Of a DNA stretch of 64,000 nt, positions 1-7,553 are shown one piece after another. Position 1 is the first letter of the stretch, and each line of letters begins with the position of its first letter. The stretch comes from Bacillota bacterium (GTDB lineage: Bacteria > Bacillota > Negativicutes > CTSoil-072): contig JAGFZV010000002.1 of assembly GCA_017889545.1 (NCBI GenBank), positions 186,001 through 250,000 of the forward strand, in the 5' to 3' direction. The notes under the pieces are model-generated. The model saw nothing but the letters and a program-made list of their open reading frames with translations, had not been told where the DNA came from and searched no databases. The position numbers and the translations under genes are program-made.

Positions 1-2
1 TT

Positions 3-590
3 GCAAGCCCGCTGACCGATTATTCGGCAGAAAATACATCGATTGATATCACTTGGCGTCCTAATACGAGCATGACGAACAAGTATACGTCAGATATGTT
101 TGGTACCAGTTCTGACACTTTTGACGGGAAACGCGGAATTTTTGACTGGAGTGTGACTACTGGATTTGGCAATGATTTCGCCATTCAATATTCTCAATAC
201 CGGCCGGAGGGAAGATATGATTATGGCATGAATACCAAGGAATTGAACGTGCTGTATAAAATGAACAAAAACATGTCTGTTTTTGCCGGTTATCACCGTG
301 CCGGTTTCATCGGCGACTATGTAGATAACAAAACCAGCTGTTTGCAGGCTGGTATCATTGCTTACAATAAGGTAGCGGAGAAAACAACTTTGTACGGTCT
401 TGTTGGCGCCGGGGAAAAAATGCTCAACTGGGAAGTCGGCGTGTCGCAGGAAGTTGCCAAAAACTTGGAACTGAATTTCAACTATCGTTATAAACGGGTA
501 CAAGACTTCAGCACGGAGTATTATGGAACTACTTACAAGGAAGATATTATCGCCAAAGGGTTTGGTTACGGGGTAACGTATAAATTCTAA
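3..590 (+). CDS. Outer-membrane beta-barrel (porin-like) protein, C-terminal part
   Basis: The frame is open from the first bases of the window, so the start lies outside. The visible 195 residues are rich in alternating hydrophobic and polar stretches with many Tyr, Phe and Gly, and the protein ends in GFGYGVTYKF. A terminal aromatic residue after a beta strand is typical of outer-membrane barrels. Negativicutes have an outer membrane and abundant barrels with N-terminal SLH domains, so an SLH-porin is plausible, but that end is not visible. A strong bidirectional terminator follows. Confidence 0.75.
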   Translation, partial: ASPLTDYSAENTSIDITWRPNTSMTNKYTSDMFGTSSDTFDGKRGIFDWSVTTGFGNDFAIQYSQYRPEGRYDYGMNTKELNVLYKMNKNMSVFAGYHRAGFIGDYVDNKTSCLQAGIIAYNKVAEKTTLYGLVGAGEKMLNWEVGVSQEVAKNLELNFNYRYKRVQDFSTEYYGTTYKEDIIAKGFGYGVTYKF

Positions 591-627
591 CAAGTGAAAT
601 TGTTTCATAGGGTATTTTAAACAGAAA

Positions 628-676
628 AAGGATCCGCAACTATTTCTCAGATGATAGTTGCGGATCCTTAGTTTTT
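628..676 (+). terminator. Bidirectional rho-independent terminator
   Basis: A perfect 16-bp stem (628-643 with 654-669, core GGATCCGCAACTAT) has a 10-nt loop. It is followed by a T run on the plus strand, and by CCTTTTTC on the minus strand. It sits between convergent genes, the barrel protein and the small minus-strand gene. Confidence 0.9.
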
Positions 677-695
677 TGATCGAATAAAAAACAGA

Positions 696-902
696 TCAGG
701 GGATAAAATAAAAGATTTGCACGAAGTCGCCGGGGACTAGACAGTCAAAACCAAAATCGACTGCGTCTTCGGTTATGGTATAAGTACATTTATCCTGCAA
801 GCGGCCTTTTACGAAAACCTGAAAGATACAATCAGTGGGATACTCTGCTTTGATAATGCTGGTGCGGGCTGCAGTGTGAGCGGCTTGTTCAACGATACGC
901 AT
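696..902 (-). CDS. Small hypothetical protein (68 aa)
   Basis: A 68-residue protein of unknown function. The ATG is preceded by AAGGGGG at good spacing, and the gene ends just before the shared bidirectional terminator, so it is probably a real single-gene unit. The sequence has mixed charge, two Cys, no signal peptide or transmembrane segment, and a beta-rich C-terminus (VPGDFVQIFYFIP). I do not recognise the family. A small inverted-repeat element lies directly upstream at 937-987. Confidence 0.6.
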   Translation of the reverse strand: MRIVEQAAHTAARTSIIKAEYPTDCIFQVFVKGRLQDKCTYTITEDAVDFGFDCLVPGDFVQIFYFIP

Positions 903-936
903 TGGATAACCCCCTTAGGTTGTTTTTGCTATTTTC

Positions 937-987
937 AGACTGTTGCAAAAGGCCAAGCTGCGGCGGATTAACCTTTTTATACAGTCT
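937..987. repeat. Short dispersed element with terminal inverted repeats (copy 1)
   Basis: About 51 nt bounded by AGACTGTTGCAAAAGG and its near inverse CCTTTTTATACAGTCT, with the internal word CCAAGCTGCGGCG. The same ends and internal word recur at 19394, 31687-31806 and 39313-39474, with bare left-end traces near 19524 and 39487. This copy is the most compact and looks internally deleted. Confidence 0.65.
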
Positions 988-1068
988 TCTTTCCCGGTAT
1001 TAATTTATTCTGTTTCTTTAGCCATTTTCCTTTTTCTGCAGCGGCGTATTTTGGGTGGATTATGAAAA

Positions 1069-1101
1069 AAAGCCCTGCAGCGTTTTGACTGCAGGGCTTT
1101 G
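1069..1101 (-). terminator. Rho-independent terminator of the rubrerythrin gene
   Basis: The stem AAAGCCCTGCAG / CTGCAGGGCTTT is followed by a T run in the minus direction (seen as AAAAAA at 1065-1070 on the plus strand). It lies just beyond the rubrerythrin stop codon. Confidence 0.85.
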
Positions 1102-1113
1102 ATGGTAGGGGGA

Positions 1114-1662
1114 TTATTTGCTGAAATATCTGGTCAACATGCCTTTAAATGCTGCGCCGTGGCGCGCTTCGTCTTTGCACATTTCGTGAACGGTGTCATG
1201 AATGGCATCCAAGCCGAGTGCTTTGGCTTTCTTGGCGATAGCCAGTTTGCCTTCACAAGCGCCATATTCGGCATCTACTCTTAGTTCGAGATTCTTCTTA
1301 GTGGAAGTAGTGACTACTTCGCCGAGCAATTCAGCAAATTTAGCGGCATGCTCCGCTTCTTCGAAGGCGATCCGCTTATAGGCTTCGGCAACTTCCGGGA
1401 AACCTTCCCTGTCTGCTTGACGGCTCATAGCCAGATACATGCCGACTTCGGTGCACTCTCCCATGTAGTTCATTTTCAAACCTTCTATAATTTCAGCGTC
1501 GACACCGGCGGCTACGCCGATTCTGTGTTCATCGGCCCAATTCATAGCGAGATCGGATTTTTCGATAAATTTAGCAGCCGGAGCTTTACACTGAGGACAA
1601 AACTCGGGGGGCGCGTCGCCTTCGTGAGTATAACCGCAAATTGCACATACAAATTTTTTCAT
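1114..1662 (-). CDS. Rubrerythrin (reverse type, rubredoxin domain first)
   Basis: A 182-residue non-heme diiron peroxidase for hydrogen peroxide detoxification in anaerobes. The N-terminus has a rubredoxin-like iron site (CAIC near residues 6-9 and CPQC near 23-26). A ferritin-like four-helix domain follows with two EExxH-like iron motifs, FEEAEH and KDEARH. The rubredoxin-first order is that of reverse rubrerythrins, common in clostridia and relatives. ATG at 1662 is preferred because AGGAGG lies 8 nt upstream; a TTG six bases further up is too close to it. A sigma-A promoter and a terminator frame it as a monocistronic gene. Confidence 0.93.
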   Translation of the reverse strand: MKKFVCAICGYTHEGDAPPEFCPQCKAPAAKFIEKSDLAMNWADEHRIGVAAGVDAEIIEGLKMNYMGECTEVGMYLAMSRQADREGFPEVAEAYKRIAFEEAEHAAKFAELLGEVVTTSTKKNLELRVDAEYGACEGKLAIAKKAKALGLDAIHDTVHEMCKDEARHGAAFKGMLTRYFSK

Positions 1663-1709
1663 TTGCAACTCCTCCTAATAATTATTATTAATTAATAACT
1701 CATGTTGTT

Positions 1710-1737
1710 ATTATATCAAAGATCTAAAAAAATGCAA
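1710..1737 (-). promoter_or_regulatory. Sigma-A promoter of the rubrerythrin gene
   Basis: Read on the minus strand, TTGCAT (1737-1732) and TATAAT (1715-1710) are separated by 16 nt. This lies about 50 nt upstream of the ATG in an AT-rich leader. Confidence 0.65.
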
Positions 1738-1757
1738 CCCTTATTTGGATTCTTTTG

Positions 1758-2675
1758 TTAAGTTTGGGTGCATTTTTTTTCTTTTGCCACACAATAAGCA
1801 AGCGCCTGCCTGAAATCTTCCGGCAGAGGAGCTTGAACGGTAATTTCACGATCGTCTTTCAAACGGTGGAATGTAAGCGAGATTGCATGCAGGGCTTGGC
1901 GTTTCATCCAGGGCACGCGGACACCGTACATACCGTCGCCGATGAGAGGATGGCTGCTATGCGTCATATGCAGACGGATTTGATGCGTTCGGCCTGTTTC
2001 CAAAGACAATTCCAACAAAGAGATATCCCCCAACGTTTGGATTGTCCGGTAGTTTGTGACGGCTGGATCACCTTGGGGGCAGATAGAGCGTCGATTGGCC
2101 AGGGTTGGATGAGGGCCGATCGGCGCCTCAATTGTACCGGATGACGGATTGACGATGCCTTGTACCAAGGCTTGATAGGTCCGTGTAAGGATCCCTGTTT
2201 TTAGCTGCTGTTCCAGCAGGAATTGGCTGTAGGCGTCTTTGACGAACACGATGCAGCCGGAAGTATCCCTATCTAATCTGTGTAATGGGCGAACGGTGTT
2301 CGTACTGCCGCGTTGTTGCAGATGGTGGGCCAGGTAATTGGCTAACGTGCCGCTTGTTGTCCGCCCGGCGGGATGAACCAGCAGACCGGCCGGTTTATTT
2401 AACACCAACAGGTATTCATCTTCATAGAGGATATCGACGGATCCCGGCTCTGGGACAATGCCGTCCGGCTTTTCTTCCAATATGAGCACGTGCAAGACGT
2501 CCGCCGTTTTTATTTTTTTTTGCAGAAAAGCAGGCTTGCTGTTCAGGCGAATTCCTTTCAGGCGGGTAAGCTTTTGAATTTTCCGGCCCGAATAATGGAG
2601 GATCTGTTTCAGGTAGGCTTCGATCGTTAACCCGGCGTGTTCATTTGCGATAACGTGGGCATGAAATTTTTTCAT
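1758..2675 (-). CDS. RluA-family RNA pseudouridine synthase
   Basis: A 305-residue enzyme that isomerises uridine to pseudouridine in rRNA or tRNA. An S4-like RNA-binding segment (about residues 15-65) precedes the catalytic domain. The RluA signature HRLDRDTSG spans residues 132-140 and contains the catalytic Asp. GRTHQIRLHM and HPLIGDGMYG are the usual C-terminal motifs. The start has AAGGAGG at ideal spacing. The target site cannot be told from sequence, since RluA, RluC and RluD paralogues share these motifs. It is divergent from the PHP gene. Confidence 0.93.
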   Translation of the reverse strand: MKKFHAHVIANEHAGLTIEAYLKQILHYSGRKIQKLTRLKGIRLNSKPAFLQKKIKTADVLHVLILEEKPDGIVPEPGSVDILYEDEYLLVLNKPAGLLVHPAGRTTSGTLANYLAHHLQQRGSTNTVRPLHRLDRDTSGCIVFVKDAYSQFLLEQQLKTGILTRTYQALVQGIVNPSSGTIEAPIGPHPTLANRRSICPQGDPAVTNYRTIQTLGDISLLELSLETGRTHQIRLHMTHSSHPLIGDGMYGVRVPWMKRQALHAISLTFHRLKDDREITVQAPLPEDFRQALAYCVAKEKKCTQT

Positions 2676-2788
2676 TACAGCCTCCTTGTTTGGAAGTGGT
2701 TGAAGGACCTATTGCAGATTTTTGTCGGATGTGGTACTGTCAATCTGTTATGCTGTACACTATCAATGGATCTGGGGGAAATGACAAG

Positions 2789-3640
2789 ATGAGAATTGAT
2801 TATCACATGCATTTTGAATACGGCAGTTATGATTTGGAGTGGGTGAAGGGTTTTTTTCATCATGCCCGTGAACGAGGGGTCGATGAGATCGGGATATCCG
2901 AACACAGCCATACGTTTGTTGAATTTAAAGATTTGTATTTCGAAGAGTTGATTGTGGACGAATCTGAGATTGGCCGGTATCAGCGGCAATGGCTGGGGAA
3001 AAATAAGTTTCGCTACAGCCTGAACGATTATATGCAGTTTATGGGCGAATTGAAAGCCAAAGGCTATCCGGTAAAAACGGGGATCGAGGTCTGTAATTTC
3101 CGGAACCAGGAACGGGTACGGGAAATTTTAGCGCAGCACCAATTCGACTACGTCATTGGTTCTGTCCATTTTTTACGGGGCTGGGGCTACGATTTTTCGG
3201 ATCTAAAATTCGTTTGGGATCGTTACCGGCTGGAAGATATCTATGATTGGTATGCTGCAGAGATCAGCGGGTTATGTGCTTCGGGAAATTATAATATCCT
3301 CGGGCATCCGTTCAATATCCGCTTGTTCAAGCATTTTCCCGATTTTGATGTTCAGCCGTATCTGGACCGGGTTGCCGCTGCGCTGCAGCAGGCCGGAATG
3401 ACGATTGACGTTAATACAGGGACTTTGTACCGGTATCCGGTTGCTGAAATTTCTCCTTATCCTGCTTTTATGGAGACGGCCAGACGCTATGGATTGCCGA
3501 TCATCACTTCATCGGATGCCCATCAACCGGAGGACTGCGGTCGGTATATCGACCAGGCGGAAGCGTATGCCAAACGGTTCGGCTATGAAGACGTGCAAGT
3601 GTTTACCGGCCGCAAAGCCGTACCTCACAAGTTGAAATAA
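2789..3640 (+). CDS. PHP-domain phosphatase, histidinol-phosphatase (HisJ) type
   Basis: A 283-residue PHP-superfamily metallophosphoesterase. Metal-ligand motifs are in the expected order: DYHMHFEYG at the N-terminus, GISEHSH, GIEVC, GSVHFL, LGHPFN and SSDAHQPEDCG near the C-terminus. This is the pattern of HisJ-type histidinol phosphatases. No other his gene is nearby, so the substrate is uncertain. I placed the start at the ATG directly before RIDYHMH, with GGGGGAA upstream; a longer in-frame extension to 2690 has no convincing ribosome site and no family similarity. Confidence 0.85.
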   Translation: MRIDYHMHFEYGSYDLEWVKGFFHHARERGVDEIGISEHSHTFVEFKDLYFEELIVDESEIGRYQRQWLGKNKFRYSLNDYMQFMGELKAKGYPVKTGIEVCNFRNQERVREILAQHQFDYVIGSVHFLRGWGYDFSDLKFVWDRYRLEDIYDWYAAEISGLCASGNYNILGHPFNIRLFKHFPDFDVQPYLDRVAAALQQAGMTIDVNTGTLYRYPVAEISPYPAFMETARRYGLPIITSSDAHQPEDCGRYIDQAEAYAKRFGYEDVQVFTGRKAVPHKLK

Positions 3641-3641
3641 T

Positions 3642-3672
3642 GAGAAGCAAGGGGACAGGCACTTTGCTTCTC
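3642..3672 (+). terminator. Hairpin after the PHP gene, carrying the GGGGACAGGCAC word
   Basis: The stem GAGAAGCAA / TTGCTTCTC (3642-3650 with 3664-3672) encloses GGGGACAGGCAC. There is no clear T run, so terminator function is weak. It lies between convergent genes. Confidence 0.45.
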
Positions 3673-3700
3673 TCGTGAAACAGGAAGTAGGTCTTCTTGT

Positions 3701-4576
3701 TCATCGCTTTTCGATCACCAGGAAAACGCCTGCCATGATTAGAAGGGCTCCTGCCCAGAACGACAGCCCGACTTGTTCGCCAAGGAAAAACCAGCCAAGC
3801 AGCGTGCCGACCAATGGCTGAAAGAAGAAATATAGTCCTGCTTGTGAGGCGTCAACGAGCTGCAGGCCTTTGTTCCAGAAAAAGAAGGCGCCGGCGGTAG
3901 ATACAATTCCTAGATACAGGATGCCGCCCCAGATGACCGGCTGGGAAAGCAGGGTAATTTCATTGAACAGAGTACTTTGTGAAATGGTGAATGGCGTCAT
4001 CGCCACGATTGCCACGGCGATCGCGTAAGTGGTGATCACAAGCTGCGAATAGTGACTGGGAACCTTTTTGACCAGTACGGACATCAAGGCCCAGGTTAAT
4101 GCTGCAATTCCCAGGATGATACCGCCGAGTTGGGAGGCGCTATTGAGATCGCCTACACCGACGATAAAGAGTACACCGACGGTTGCCAGACAGACAGACA
4201 ATCCTTTTCGGACCGTGATGGGTTCTTTTAAAAGAAAACGGGCGAAGATGACCATGAAAGCAGGCGTTGCCGAGGTGATGACCGACCCCATTTGTGCAGA
4301 GGAAAGCTGAGTGCCGGCAAATTGCGCCCAAATGGACAGAAAATAGCCAATTAAGCCGATAGAAATGACAAGCGGGATGTCCTGCTTTCGCAGGGACCAG
4401 GATTGATTGCTGGCGATGCCTGCAATCACAAGAGCAACGAAGGCCACAATATAGCGGAGCCAGACTAATTCCAGCGGCGGGATGACCGTAAGGACGATTT
4501 TGCTGACAACGTACATGCCGCCCCAAATGCTGGCAGCCAGTGTTAGATAAATGGGTCCGAGATAGTTTTTTACCAT
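3701..4576 (-). CDS. EamA/DMT-family membrane transporter
   Basis: A 291-residue inner-membrane carrier with about ten transmembrane segments in two EamA halves. The first half starts LTLAASIWGGMYVVSK, and the second half has the repeated pattern ending in FFFQPLVGTLLGWFFLGE. These exporters move metabolites or drugs; the substrate is unknown. ATG 4576 has CAGGAG at good spacing. A longer in-frame extension would run through the hairpin and promoter region and is not credible. Confidence 0.88.
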   Translation of the reverse strand: MVKNYLGPIYLTLAASIWGGMYVVSKIVLTVIPPLELVWLRYIVAFVALVIAGIASNQSWSLRKQDIPLVISIGLIGYFLSIWAQFAGTQLSSAQMGSVITSATPAFMVIFARFLLKEPITVRKGLSVCLATVGVLFIVGVGDLNSASQLGGIILGIAALTWALMSVLVKKVPSHYSQLVITTYAIAVAIVAMTPFTISQSTLFNEITLLSQPVIWGGILYLGIVSTAGAFFFWNKGLQLVDASQAGLYFFFQPLVGTLLGWFFLGEQVGLSFWAGALLIMAGVFLVIEKR

Positions 4577-4618
4577 TTGTTGCGCTCCTGTGAAATAATT
4601 GATGGTTGTTCTGACAAA

Positions 4619-4676
4619 AACGATGCTGTACCGCCTCCCATTCTGTTGTGAAAGTGGGCGGAGATACAACATCGTT
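4619..4676 (-). promoter_or_regulatory. Leader hairpin plus T run upstream of the EamA gene (possible attenuator)
   Basis: On the minus strand a long imperfect stem (CGATGTTGTA... pairing with ...TACAGCATCG, core CCGCCCA/TGGG-GGCGG) is followed at once by TTTTTG. It lies between an extended -10 element and the coding start, about 40 nt before the ATG. This is the geometry of a transcription attenuator or of a short terminated leader RNA. No known riboswitch consensus was recognised. Confidence 0.5.
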
Positions 4677-4703
4677 GACGTATCGTCGCGAATGAATGGT
4701 TTG

Positions 4704-4712
4704 ATTATACCA
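4704..4712 (-). promoter_or_regulatory. Extended -10 promoter for the EamA gene
   Basis: Minus strand TGGTATAAT, a full -10 with the TGn extension. The -35 region is poor. Transcription would start near 4697, just before the leader hairpin. Confidence 0.5.
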
Positions 4713-4781
4713 TATTTCCCAGCACTTAACTCATTCATTTGCAAAAATCGTATAGGGTAAACTGGGAGTAATTATTTCCCA

Positions 4782-4833
4782 AACAAGGATAGTTACAAAA
4801 CGTTACTAGTATCGTTTTGTAACTATCCTTGTT
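4782..4833. repeat. Perfect 21-bp inverted repeat with 10-nt spacer
   Basis: AACAAGGATAGTTACAAAACG (4782-4802) is mirrored exactly at 4813-4833. The inner parts of both arms are versions of the 15-bp palindrome found further downstream. It is the distal edge of the control region and could also act as a terminator-like hairpin, with TTTT in the right flank. Confidence 0.8.
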
Positions 4834-5032
4834 TTATCAAGAGTTAATACCGATTTGAAAAAAAGTGGTAACAAAATGATACTAAAATGCACCGATTCAT
4901 TTTCTTTAGAATGAAATCACTTGTAAATAACAAATGGAAGCATTCATTCCGTTTTCAAAATGTTACAACAGTTTCAAATTGAAAACGGAGTAAAAACAGT
5001 ATGATCAGTTTATCATTGTAACAAATTGAAAC
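4792..5032. promoter_or_regulatory. Array of 15-bp palindromes GTWWCAAWTTGWWAC, candidate enhancer sites for the sigma-54 activator
   Basis: Six sites were read by eye: 4792-4806, 4809-4823, 4868-4882, 4952-4966, 4971-4985 and 5018-5032. The last one, GTAACAAATTGAAAC, fits the consensus fully; the others differ at one or two positions. They lie about 60 to 310 bp upstream of a -24/-12 promoter, the usual position for bacterial enhancer-binding proteins, and such an activator is encoded in the same cluster at 9628. The 590-bp gap between the EamA and KAS III-like genes is otherwise AT-rich and non-coding. Confidence 0.65.
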
Positions 5033-5086
5033 AATAGAATGCGAATAAAAAATAAATTCAAATTATTTTACAAAAACGGGGTTATT

Positions 5087-5102
5087 TGGCTTCGTTTTTG
5101 CT
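5087..5102 (+). promoter_or_regulatory. Sigma-54 (-24/-12) promoter of the CoA-ester catabolic cluster
   Basis: TTGGCTTCGTTTTTGCT has the invariant GG (5088-5089) and GC (5100-5101) separated by exactly ten bases, matching the RpoN consensus TGGCAC-N5-TTGC. Transcription would start near 5113, leaving a leader of about 55 nt with a GAGGAGAGGG ribosome site. Confidence 0.75.
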
Positions 5103-5168
5103 TTATATAAGGGTGAGTTGCGCAACTCAGGGAAATCGGTGAATGCCGCCATGAGGAGAGGGTAATTG

Positions 5169-6197
5169 ATGAACAAACAGGATTTTCAGGTTGGGATTGT
5201 AGGCTGGGGACTTTATTTGCCGGAAAATTTCATTACTGCGGAAGAATTGTCACCGCAGATTCATATTCCGTCCCACATCATTCGTGAAAAAATGGGTTTT
5301 GACCGCAAACCGGTCGGTGGTCCGGAAGATCACTGTGTGGAAATGGGAACCAAAGCGGCCCGCCAATGCCTGAGCAAGACGGGCGTTGATCCGAAAGAGA
5401 TTGATTTGGTGTTATGGGCCGGTGAAGATTATAAAGAATATGTTTGTTGGACAGCCGGAATCGCCGTACAGGAAAATATTGGCGCTTCGAATGCCTGGGC
5501 TTTTGATGTCGCATTGCGTTGTGCCGGAACGCCGTTGGCGTTGAAGGTCGCGAAAGATTTGATGTTTGCCAACCCGGAGTTAAAGACGGTTATGGTTGTT
5601 GGTGGAAACACGAATTGTTATTTGGTGGATTACCGTTGTCCGGAGCAATCGTTTATGTTTGATATGGCGCCTGGAGGATTAGCCATGATTTTAAAACGGG
5701 ACTGGCCGGAAAATCGCATTTTGGAGAGCCATGTGATCACCGAAAGTTCCATGCATATGGATGTAATTGGCGCAAAAGGCGGATCCAAGAACCCGTTGGA
5801 AAAAGACGATGTGGAGAACAACGGCTGGAAGTTGATTATGCCGGATCCGGCCGGAATGAAGCAGCGTCTCGGCGATAAGTCATTGCCGGCATTTACTGGA
5901 GCGGTACGGGGTGCATTGGAACGAAGCGGACTAACACAAGAAGATATTGGCTACATTTGTCCGGTACACATCAATCCGAAGGGGCATAAAGCTATTTTAG
6001 CCGAGCTTGGGGTTGCCGAGGACAAGGGAGCCTATTTGCAGCAATACGGTCACTGCGGTCATGCTGATCAGATTATCGGTTTGGAGATGGGATTGAAGGA
6101 AGGAAAAATCACGGATGGTACTCATGTCGTTTTCCTTGGCGCCGGAACGGGATATGCATTTTCGGCGACTGTAATCCAATGGGGCGGAACCAAATAG
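5169..6197 (+). CDS. KAS III-like (FabH-type) condensing enzyme / thiolase-fold protein
   Basis: A 342-residue thiolase-superfamily protein similar in layout to 3-oxoacyl-ACP synthase III. The nucleophilic Cys is C118 in ALRCAG. A His-x-Asn motif follows (VHINP, H267). The position where FabH carries Asn in a GNTS-like motif reads GHCGH here (H295), so the triad appears to be Cys-His-His. As first gene behind a sigma-54 promoter, beside CoA-transferases and an acyl-CoA dehydrogenase, it more likely works on CoA esters in catabolism, for example as a thiolase or acyl transferase, than in fatty acid synthesis. ATG 5169 is used; a TTG three bases earlier is less likely. Confidence 0.8.
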   Translation: MNKQDFQVGIVGWGLYLPENFITAEELSPQIHIPSHIIREKMGFDRKPVGGPEDHCVEMGTKAARQCLSKTGVDPKEIDLVLWAGEDYKEYVCWTAGIAVQENIGASNAWAFDVALRCAGTPLALKVAKDLMFANPELKTVMVVGGNTNCYLVDYRCPEQSFMFDMAPGGLAMILKRDWPENRILESHVITESSMHMDVIGAKGGSKNPLEKDDVENNGWKLIMPDPAGMKQRLGDKSLPAFTGAVRGALERSGLTQEDIGYICPVHINPKGHKAILAELGVAEDKGAYLQQYGHCGHADQIIGLEMGLKEGKITDGTHVVFLGAGTGYAFSATVIQWGGTK

Positions 6198-6219
6198 GCT
6201 GAAGAAGGGAATGAAAACA

Positions 6220-7515
6220 ATGTCTTTTGCCGAGTTATATAGACAGAAGTTAATTGCTGCTGAAGAAGCAGTAAAAAAAGTTCATAGCGACGACGAAATT
6301 GTTGTTGGTCTTGCGGCATCGGAAGCACCGGCTTTATTAAGCAAACTGCATTGTGTGAAGGACCAGGTGCAGAATGTATCGGTATTAATGACACTCACCC
6401 TGGGAGAGTATGACTTTTATATGAAACCGGAGATGAAGGGCCATTTTCTCTTAAACACCTGGTATCATGGCGCAGGACCTCGTAAAGCGCATGATTATGG
6501 TACGGTATCCTATAATCCGACCCACTTGCACAATGCGATGACGAAGCGTCTTACCGTAAAGAAACCCAAAATATTTTTCGGAACTGCGGCACCGATGGAC
6601 CAACATGGATACTTGAATTTATCTTTGGGTCTGACGTATGAAAAAGAGGCGATTGAAAATGCGGATCTGGTGATTTTAGAGGTCAATGAAAATTTGCCTC
6701 GGACTCATGGCGACACGCATATTCATATCCGTGATGTGGATTATGTGGTTGAAAACACAAAACCGGTCCCTGCACTGCCGCCTGTCGAACCGACGGAAAA
6801 GGACAAGATTATTGGCCGGTATGTTGCAGACTTAGTGGAAGACGGGGCGACCATTCAACTTGGAATTGGCGGAATATCCAATGCGGCGGCGCTGTTTTTG
6901 ACCGAAAAAAAAGATTTGGGCGTTCACACGGAAATGCTGTCAGATCCGATTGTCGACCTGGTGGAAGCCGGGGTGATCACCGGAAAGCGCAAAACGCTGT
7001 GGAAGGACAAAATTGTGGCCACCTTCGCTTTTGGTTCCAAGAAAATCTATGACTTTATTGACAACAATCCATCGGTCGAAATTCACCGGGGCTGTGTGGT
7101 GAACGATCCCAATGTGGTGGCGCAAAACTATAAAATGACGTCCATTAATACGACGCTGCAGGTAGACTTGTTCGGTCAGTGCTGCTCGGAAGCGATTGGC
7201 AGCAGGCAATACAGCGGCAGCGGCGGAGCGGCGGATACTGCAATCGGAGCGCAGCGTTCATTGGGCGGAAAATCAATCGTTGCGTTGTACTCAACGGCGA
7301 AGAAAGATTCCATTTCCTCTATTGTTTCTTCGTTGAGCCCCGGTGCAGCTGTAACCATTGCCCGTAATGATGTGGATTATGTAGTAACGGAATATGGCGT
7401 CGCGCATCTGCGCAGCTGCAATGTGCGGGAGAGAGTGGAGAAGCTGATCAATATCGCTCATCCCAAATTCCGCGATGCATTGAGGGAAGAGGCGGACAGG
7501 TTGGCTATCTGGTAA
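6220..7515 (+). CDS. CoA-transferase / acetyl-CoA hydrolase family protein (4-hydroxybutyrate CoA-transferase-like), copy 1
   Basis: A 431-residue family I-type CoA-transferase of the acetyl-CoA hydrolase/4-hydroxybutyrate CoA-transferase group. GLGVHTEM-like sequence (LGVHTEMLSD) places a Glu where this family has its catalytic residue, and the glycine-rich IQLGIGGISN and FSGSGG-like (YSGSGGAAD) motifs are present, as is YVVTEYGVAHLR near the end. It would activate a carboxylic acid with CoA from acetyl-CoA or another ester. ATG 6220 has GAAGGG 10 nt upstream; the ATG at 6211 is too close to it. It lies 22 nt after the KAS III-like gene. Confidence 0.88.
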   Translation: MSFAELYRQKLIAAEEAVKKVHSDDEIVVGLAASEAPALLSKLHCVKDQVQNVSVLMTLTLGEYDFYMKPEMKGHFLLNTWYHGAGPRKAHDYGTVSYNPTHLHNAMTKRLTVKKPKIFFGTAAPMDQHGYLNLSLGLTYEKEAIENADLVILEVNENLPRTHGDTHIHIRDVDYVVENTKPVPALPPVEPTEKDKIIGRYVADLVEDGATIQLGIGGISNAAALFLTEKKDLGVHTEMLSDPIVDLVEAGVITGKRKTLWKDKIVATFAFGSKKIYDFIDNNPSVEIHRGCVVNDPNVVAQNYKMTSINTTLQVDLFGQCCSEAIGSRQYSGSGGAADTAIGAQRSLGGKSIVALYSTAKKDSISSIVSSLSPGAAVTIARNDVDYVVTEYGVAHLRSCNVRERVEKLINIAHPKFRDALREEADRLAIW

Positions 7516-7553
7516 TATGGCGCTCCAAAAACGGATATGAAAGGTGGGGGAAA

